From Labilithrix luteola (GTDB lineage: Bacteria; Myxococcota_A; Polyangia; Polyangiales; Polyangiaceae), in assembly GCF_001263205.1 (NCBI RefSeq), contig NZ_CP012333.1:7214001-7278000 (forward strand): a DNA stretch of 64,000 nucleotides. The letters run 5' to 3'. A program made the position numbers and the translations under genes. A model generated the notes under the pieces. That model saw only the letters and a program-made list of their open reading frames with translations. It did no database searches and was not told the DNA's origin. Every line of letters starts with the position of its first letter. Position 1 is the first letter of the stretch. Below, piece after piece: positions 59,659-64,000 of the stretch.

Positions 59659-60824
59659 GGAGCCCTCCCGTCTTCCCTCGCGAGTCCGAGGAGAACGTTG
59701 TCACCTGCGACCCACACGCGATCGGGGGCGATGGCCGCGATGGCTCGTAGTGTAGGTCGTGAATTGCCAACACCGGCAATCGGCACGCGCGACCAGTGTT
59801 GTCCGTCGAAGTGCATCACGGTGCCCTCATCGCCGGCGATCCAGACGTCCGACGGCGATGTCCCGCGCACTGCGTGATAGGCGACCGGCGGCACGCCTTC
59901 CCCAATCGAAACGAACGAGCCGCCCGGAGCGCGATGAAGGACGGTGCCTTCCTTGCCGACCGCGAAGACATGGCCCGTCGCTTCAGCCCAGACACCGAGG
60001 AGCGTGCGCATCGTCCCGCTGTTCTCCGGCGTGACGACCGGCGACGTCGCTTCGAGATCGGTCACCTTGTGGACCACACCTCGATCGCCTGCGACCCAGA
60101 GCGTGCCGCCTGCGCCATCGAGCGCGTTCATCGTGATGCAAGGCGACATGAGCCCGCCCTGTTGGATAATCTTTTCGAGCTCGAGCCATTCAGGCTGCCG
60201 GCGCAACCGCACGAGCCCAACCCCGTCGCTCGCGGTGCTCGGCGAGCACGTGGTCGCGGTCGCCGCCCATACCCATGTACCCGCGGGTTCGCTGAAGAGA
60301 CCGTTCACAGCCCAGTTCCAGGTCGAGTAGTAATCCGGGCCGCCGGGCCGATGCTCGGTCCAGGCGGTCTTGCCAGCGCTCGTCTCGCGGATGAACATGG
60401 CCTCGACGGAGCCCGCCACCCAGAGATCGCCGCCCACCGTCGCAATCCCTCGAAGTGCGTCGACCTCGCCGACGCCACTGCGACGCCACGAGCCGGAAAT
60501 ATTGTCGATGATGGAGCCGTATGTCCCGACCGCGGTGAGGTTCCCGTCATGGACGCCGAGAGCGAAGAGCACAGTCCTCGGATCGAGCGCATCGACGTTC
60601 ACCGTGCAGAGCGCACCACGCGAGCAAGCAGGCGGGAACCACTCGCACGATGCACAGGCGTCGGCGTCTTCCGCGGTGCCCCCGTCTGCGATGCCGTCGG
60701 CGTCGACTCCTGCCTCGACGACTTGCCGCTCATCGGTCGTCTCGGATGTGCTGCCGCCTTCGGAGCAGGCCAGGGCCAAAGCCGCGAGGAGAGAGCTCGC
60801 GCCGAGGATGGGGATCGTTCTCAT
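59655..60824 (-). CDS. WAVG-type beta-propeller lipoprotein 1 (operon C)
   Basis: 389 aa. ATG 60824 overlaps the Cys-rich gene stop (ATGA). The signal ends ALALAC. A linker carries a Cys cluster (CASCEWFPPACSRGALC), then blades such as LRGIATVGGDLWVAGSVEAMFI, GGTLWVAGDRGVVHKV, LGVWAEATGHVFAVGKEGTVLHR, VRGTSPSDVWIAGDEGTVMHFDG and APDRVWVAGDNVLLG. This is the YCF48/BNR-like propeller pattern and the counterpart of 3570-4826. Confidence 0.8.
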   Translation of the reverse strand: MRTIPILGASSLLAALALACSEGGSTSETTDERQVVEAGVDADGIADGGTAEDADACASCEWFPPACSRGALCTVNVDALDPRTVLFALGVHDGNLTAVGTYGSIIDNISGSWRRSGVGEVDALRGIATVGGDLWVAGSVEAMFIRETSAGKTAWTEHRPGGPDYYSTWNWAVNGLFSEPAGTWVWAATATTCSPSTASDGVGLVRLRRQPEWLELEKIIQQGGLMSPCITMNALDGAGGTLWVAGDRGVVHKVTDLEATSPVVTPENSGTMRTLLGVWAEATGHVFAVGKEGTVLHRAPGGSFVSIGEGVPPVAYHAVRGTSPSDVWIAGDEGTVMHFDGQHWSRVPIAGVGNSRPTLRAIAAIAPDRVWVAGDNVLLGLAREDGRAP

Positions 60825-62014
60825 TGGACGCCCTCGCCGCCGCCACAAGCCGAGACCACGCACTCGCCCTTGACGCAAGGTTGTCCGAGCCCGAGATCAC
60901 ATTCGTGACCGCAAGCGCCACAATGACGAGGATCGGTCTGCAGGTCGATCTCGCAACCATCACCGGTGAAGCCGTTGCAGTCGGCGAGGCCGTTCTTGCA
61001 GATCAAACCGCACACGCCACCACGGCAAATCGCGGTGTTCGTCGAGAGCGCGAGGCCGCCCATTTCACCCGATTGGCAGAGCACGTCGCATCCTCCGCAG
61101 TGATTCGGATCGGTCAGGATATCGCGGCATCGCGATTTGCCGCTGCTCCCCGTGCACTTCCGAAGGCCGGCGGGACAACCACATTGCCAAGCATCGTCGA
61201 CCTGCTCGCATTGCGTTCCGCTCGGACAAACGTTGCCGCACGCTCCGCAATTGTTGTTGTCGTCGAGCTTCTGTTCGCAGCCGTTCGTCGTCACGTCATG
61301 GTCGCAGTCGGCATAATTCGTCTCACACTGGCGCTTGCACTCGCTATTGGTGCACTGCATCCAATAGTGAAATGAATCCGGCGGAGGGGATGGGTCCGAG
61401 CAAACGTTGCCGCATGCCCCGCAACTTTGCATATCGGTCGTCACGTTCGTGCAATAGCCGTCGCAGTTGACCTTCGGCGACGGACATCCACAAACGCCGT
61501 CGGTGCACGGCTCGTTGCCCGGGCATTTCACTCCGCACGCGCCGCAGTTGTCTTTCCACCGGAGCGAGGTCTCGCATCCATTGTCGGGTATCCCGTCGCA
61601 ATCGCCGAATTCGCTCTGGCAAACCATTTGGCATTTGCCGCTCGAACAGAAGAACGCCACTTCGAGAAATGGCGCATCCGCCGGATCGCTGAAGAGGTCC
61701 CAATGGCTGTCGCGCGGGCACGCAGCCCCGCACGCTCCACAGTTGTTTCGATCGTTCTGGAGATCGATGTCACAGCGCGCATGCGAGGTTTCGCAGGTCG
61801 TCGTCCCGGCCGGGCACTCGGAGGTCGCGCAGAGACGTAGCGACGTCGAAGCGTCCGCCGTGGCACTCCCATCGGTGCCTCCATCCGCGGCGATGAAGCC
61901 CCCTGACGAGCCTCCTCGCTCACCGAGATCGACCGCACGCGTCTCCGCCGAGCACGCCGACGCGAGCGCCGTCGCGGTCAGCGCGCACACCACCCCTATC
62001 GTTTTCCACGTCAT
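60821..62014 (-). CDS. Cys-rich CGACG-repeat lipoprotein (operon C)
   Basis: 397 aa. ATG 62014 was chosen for CGGAG 7 bases upstream. The signal ends LASAC. About seven disulfide modules: DRNNCGACGAACP, WKDNCGACGVKCPG, DMQSCGACGNVCS, DNNNCGACGNVCP, DPNHCGGCDVLC, DPRHCGACGHEC. The last module, CGACGHECDLGLGQPCVKGECVVSAC, closely parallels the end of the operon A protein (CGACGHECDFGVGQPCIEGKCLMTEC). Probably a rigid extracellular stalk or scaffold. Confidence 0.8.
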   Translation of the reverse strand: MTWKTIGVVCALTATALASACSAETRAVDLGERGGSSGGFIAADGGTDGSATADASTSLRLCATSECPAGTTTCETSHARCDIDLQNDRNNCGACGAACPRDSHWDLFSDPADAPFLEVAFFCSSGKCQMVCQSEFGDCDGIPDNGCETSLRWKDNCGACGVKCPGNEPCTDGVCGCPSPKVNCDGYCTNVTTDMQSCGACGNVCSDPSPPPDSFHYWMQCTNSECKRQCETNYADCDHDVTTNGCEQKLDDNNNCGACGNVCPSGTQCEQVDDAWQCGCPAGLRKCTGSSGKSRCRDILTDPNHCGGCDVLCQSGEMGGLALSTNTAICRGGVCGLICKNGLADCNGFTGDGCEIDLQTDPRHCGACGHECDLGLGQPCVKGECVVSACGGGEGVQ

Positions 62015-62044
62015 GGCCAAACTCCGAGAGGATCTCTTCGAGAA

Positions 62045-62782
62045 CTACGGTTGAACGAGCTCACGAACGCGCGTCAAATGCGCGGATTCGGGATAGGTCG
62101 CCTCGAACGCGTTGGCTCTGCGTCGCGCGTCGTCGAGGCGGCCGAGACGAACCAACGCGACCACGGCGAGGCGCTCACGTTCCTGCGCGAACTTCGGCGC
62201 TTGAAAGTGCTTCATGTGCACCTCCGTGAGCGCGAGGGTCTTCTGCGGGGTCGCGTCGAGTGCGCGACTCGCCTCCTCGAGCAGCGCGAGCTCGTCACTC
62301 GGCGTGCTATCCGCTTCCGGAGCGGCCGGCGACGCAGCCGGCGCAGAATGCGCACGGGCCTTCGCTTCACGGGTGTTCGGCAGATTCGCGGCCTTGGGTG
62401 CGGGGAGCTCCACGGCGGGCAGCGCTTCGACAGGTACCGAGACGCCCAACATCGCGGACGTCACTGGCGTGGGCGAGGGCGTGGACTCCACCCTCACCGG
62501 CGCTGGCGGCGCAGCCGGCGCGACGGAGTTCGTGGACGGAGACCGCGACGGGCCTGCCGCGCGAACTCCCAAAGCGACGATCGCGAGCCCGACAACAGCG
62601 TAGCGGGATGATCGGCTCCACCACGTGGACGGAGCCACCTCTCGCTCGAGAGCGCCCCCGAGCCGACGTTCGATGACGCGCATCCGCACGTCGTCGGGTA
62701 GTTCGTCACGACCGGCTCGAAGGGCGCGATCGACGAAGTCCTCGTCGGCCGGGTCGAGCGATTCCCATCGGCGATCCTTCAT
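62045..62782 (-). CDS. Membrane regulator with TPR-like C-terminus (putative anti-sigma, operon C)
   Basis: 245 aa. N-terminal cytoplasmic helices (DPADEDFVDRALRAGRDELPDDVRMRVIERRL). One TM segment (SSRYAVVGLAIVALGVRAA) and a long Pro/Ala/Ser periplasmic linker follow. C-terminal TPR-like helices are LALLEEASRALDATPQKTLALTEVHM and LAVVALVRLGRLDDARRRANAFEATYP. Overlaps the sigma gene by ATGA (62779-62782). No zinc-finger motif. Anti-sigma function is inferred from the arrangement shared with operons A and B. Confidence 0.65.
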   Translation of the reverse strand: MKDRRWESLDPADEDFVDRALRAGRDELPDDVRMRVIERRLGGALEREVAPSTWWSRSSRYAVVGLAIVALGVRAAGPSRSPSTNSVAPAAPPAPVRVESTPSPTPVTSAMLGVSVPVEALPAVELPAPKAANLPNTREAKARAHSAPAASPAAPEADSTPSDELALLEEASRALDATPQKTLALTEVHMKHFQAPKFAQERERLAVVALVRLGRLDDARRRANAFEATYPESAHLTRVRELVQP

Positions 62783-63369
62783 GGCAAACTCATTTGCGCG
62801 CGTGCTCGTCGAGCCGCGGCTTCGAACAGCTTTCGCGCGGCGTAGTAGCGCGTGTATGCGGTGTGGAGAGGACAGCCGAGAACTTCGGCGACCTCGGCCA
62901 TCGGAAGGTCCTCGATGACGTGGAGGACGAAGACTTCACGCTTCTGATCAGGGAGTTCGGAGAGCATGCCGTCGAGGACGGCGCATGTCTTTCTCGCCTC
63001 GAGGAGCTCGAGTGGCGTCGCCGCGCTGGGATCGATCGGCTCGTCCACTTGGTCCACGCGTAGCTCTCGTCGCTTTCGTTGGCGACGGCGGTAGTCCGCG
63101 GCCAAACGAATGCAGATCCCGTAGAGCCAGGCTCGGCGCGAGCCGCGCGGGTCGAAGTCAGGAAGCTTGCGATGGACGACGACGAACACCTCTTGCAAAA
63201 CGTCGTCGACGTCGGCTTCCTCGACCCCCAAACGCCGCAAGAGACGAAACGCGTAACGTCCGTGCTCGCGGAACATGTCCGTCGCCAAGCCCGTATGCGA
63301 AGCCGGCGCCGACGCCGATGCCGACTCCGAGCGGCAGACGGCCACTTTGATGCGCGACGTGGGGGTCAC
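62779..63369 (-). CDS. ECF RNA polymerase sigma factor (operon C)
   Basis: 196 aa from GTG 63369. Region 2 at about 30-95: MFREHGRYAFRLLRRLGVEEADVDDVLQEVFVVVHRKLPDF and SRRAWLYGICIRLAADYRRRQ. Region 4 at about 130-185: MLSELPDQKREVFVLHVIEDLPMAEVAEVLGCPLHTAYTRYYAARKLF. An intact counterpart of the interrupted operon B factor and of the operon A factor. It lies 32 bp after the envelope gene and probably activates its own operon (inference). Confidence 0.9.
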   Translation of the reverse strand: MTPTSRIKVAVCRSESASASAPASHTGLATDMFREHGRYAFRLLRRLGVEEADVDDVLQEVFVVVHRKLPDFDPRGSRRAWLYGICIRLAADYRRRQRKRRELRVDQVDEPIDPSAATPLELLEARKTCAVLDGMLSELPDQKREVFVLHVIEDLPMAEVAEVLGCPLHTAYTRYYAARKLFEAAARRARAQMSLP

Positions 63370-63401
63370 GCGAACTTATGGTGCCCGGCCGTTTCTTTTT
63401 T

Positions 63402-64000
63402 CTAACGAAATGACCTCGTCGCACCAATTCCGAGTGACCATACGATACGGCTGACCTCGTGGAGGGGCGTCGTCCGGCCGTCGTCCCGGTACGAGAACGC
63501 GTAACGTTGCCGAGGAAGGGCCAAGGAGAGGTCGGCAAACAGGCGTGTCTCGCCGATTTCGAGCGACGGCCCGAGTGCGAGGATGGGAGAGAAGATGACC
63601 TTCGGCGCCTGATCGCCCTTCGCGAGCCCGCGAGCGTCCGGTAAAATCGCCATCCACGTGGCGCCGGCACACGCCGTGCCGAAGATGGAGCCGAACGCCC
63701 GTCGAACGTAGCACCCGCGCCACTGTTGCTCGACGGCACGGAAATCGTAGCCCGCGACGCGACCGACGGGGATCCGGTACACCCCTCGCCATTCGAAGCG
63801 GAGCGGCAGCGTGCTCGGCATGACGCCGAGCACCAGAGCGGGGCCAAGGTCGGACTTGGGGAGCAGGCCATTCGAAGCGACCAGCGCCAGGCCGAGGTCG
63901 ACTTCGAGGGGGGGAGGAACCGCCGCGAGCTCCGGACGTCTTCGGCGCACGACCGTCGCTGGAGGACGCTGGTCGTGTTTGTCGGCGGCCGGCCGTTCTT
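63402..64000 (-). CDS. Predicted envelope protein, paralogous family (operon C), N-terminus outside window
   Basis: About 199 codons are visible, open through the right edge. A basic and Pro-rich linker (RPPATVVRRRRPELAAVPPP) leads into strand-rich sequence (LEVDLGLALVASNGLLP, FGSIFGTACAGATWMAIL, ILALGPSLEIGETRLFADLSLAL) ending SLGIGATRSFR. This matches the C-terminal half of the 7554-8573 protein. It directly precedes the sigma gene, exactly as in operon A. Confidence 0.55.
   Translation of the reverse strand, partial: ERPAADKHDQRPPATVVRRRRPELAAVPPPLEVDLGLALVASNGLLPKSDLGPALVLGVMPSTLPLRFEWRGVYRIPVGRVAGYDFRAVEQQWRGCYVRRAFGSIFGTACAGATWMAILPDARGLAKGDQAPKVIFSPILALGPSLEIGETRLFADLSLALPRQRYAFSYRDDGRTTPLHEVSRIVWSLGIGATRSFR

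Noticed and set aside
1..64000. tRNA or rRNA genes
   Set aside because: No cloverleaf with TTC-type T-loop or conserved rRNA segment was recognised in the non-coding gaps.

Overview
The window is high-G+C DNA, about two thirds G+C by eye. It is crowded with secreted lipoproteins whose signal peptides are followed by Asp/Ala/Gly-rich linkers. There are RCC1, FG-GAP and WAVG-type beta-propellers, IgGFc-binding-like proteins, CGACG-type cysteine repeats and several ECF sigma factors. This style points to a myxobacterium (Myxococcota, Polyangiales-like). No rRNA, tRNA, CRISPR array or intact mobile element was found.

Layout. (1) 1-8573, minus strand: operon A, with an envelope protein, an ECF sigma factor, a membrane regulator, a Cys-rich lipoprotein, two WAVG propellers, an RCC1 propeller and an IgGFc-like protein cut by the left edge. 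(2) 8850-16269: operon B, divergent from A, with the same regulatory head and two tandem RCC1 lipoproteins. (3) 16449-25913: further surface proteins (FG-GAP/CARDB propeller, esterase, tandem SUMF1-domain protein), a regulator with two LuxR-type helices, and a chymotrypsin-fold protein whose catalytic serine is not where expected. (4) 25942-34620: a LysR regulator facing an NmrA/NmrA/DoxX operon, a methyltransferase, a TIG-domain protein, a hydrolase and small genes. (5) 34664-36099: a head-to-head pair (SDR and sigma factor), both lacking their 5' ends. (6) 36122-39760: a rifamycin phosphotransferase gene with a 19-bp palindrome that matches the rifamycin-associated element as I remember it. 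(7) 39772-42514: DUF2254 protein and ClC channel. (8) 42543-50927: a sugar operon consistent with a semi-phosphorylative Entner-Doudoroff route (GH15 glycosidase, glucose dehydrogenase-like enzyme, sugar-acid dehydratase, KDG kinase, KDPG aldolase). (9) 51041-53986: a sensor kinase with an AmiC/UrtA-like sensor domain and a response regulator. (10) 54200-64000, minus: operon C, gene-for-gene syntenic with A.

The main theme is the three paralogous sigma/membrane-regulator/secreted-propeller operons. Each pairs an ECF sigma gene, overlapping by ATGA, with a one-TM protein that has C-terminal TPR-like helices and no visible zinc finger. Each also carries secreted Cys-rich and beta-propeller lipoproteins and one envelope protein of a shared family. 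The roles are inferred: probably signal-controlled remodelling of surface display.

Four otherwise conserved genes are broken by small shifts at G or GC runs (about 9179, 48298, 51640 and 55475). Each fits missing G/C bases, so the underlying assembly may under-call homopolymers.
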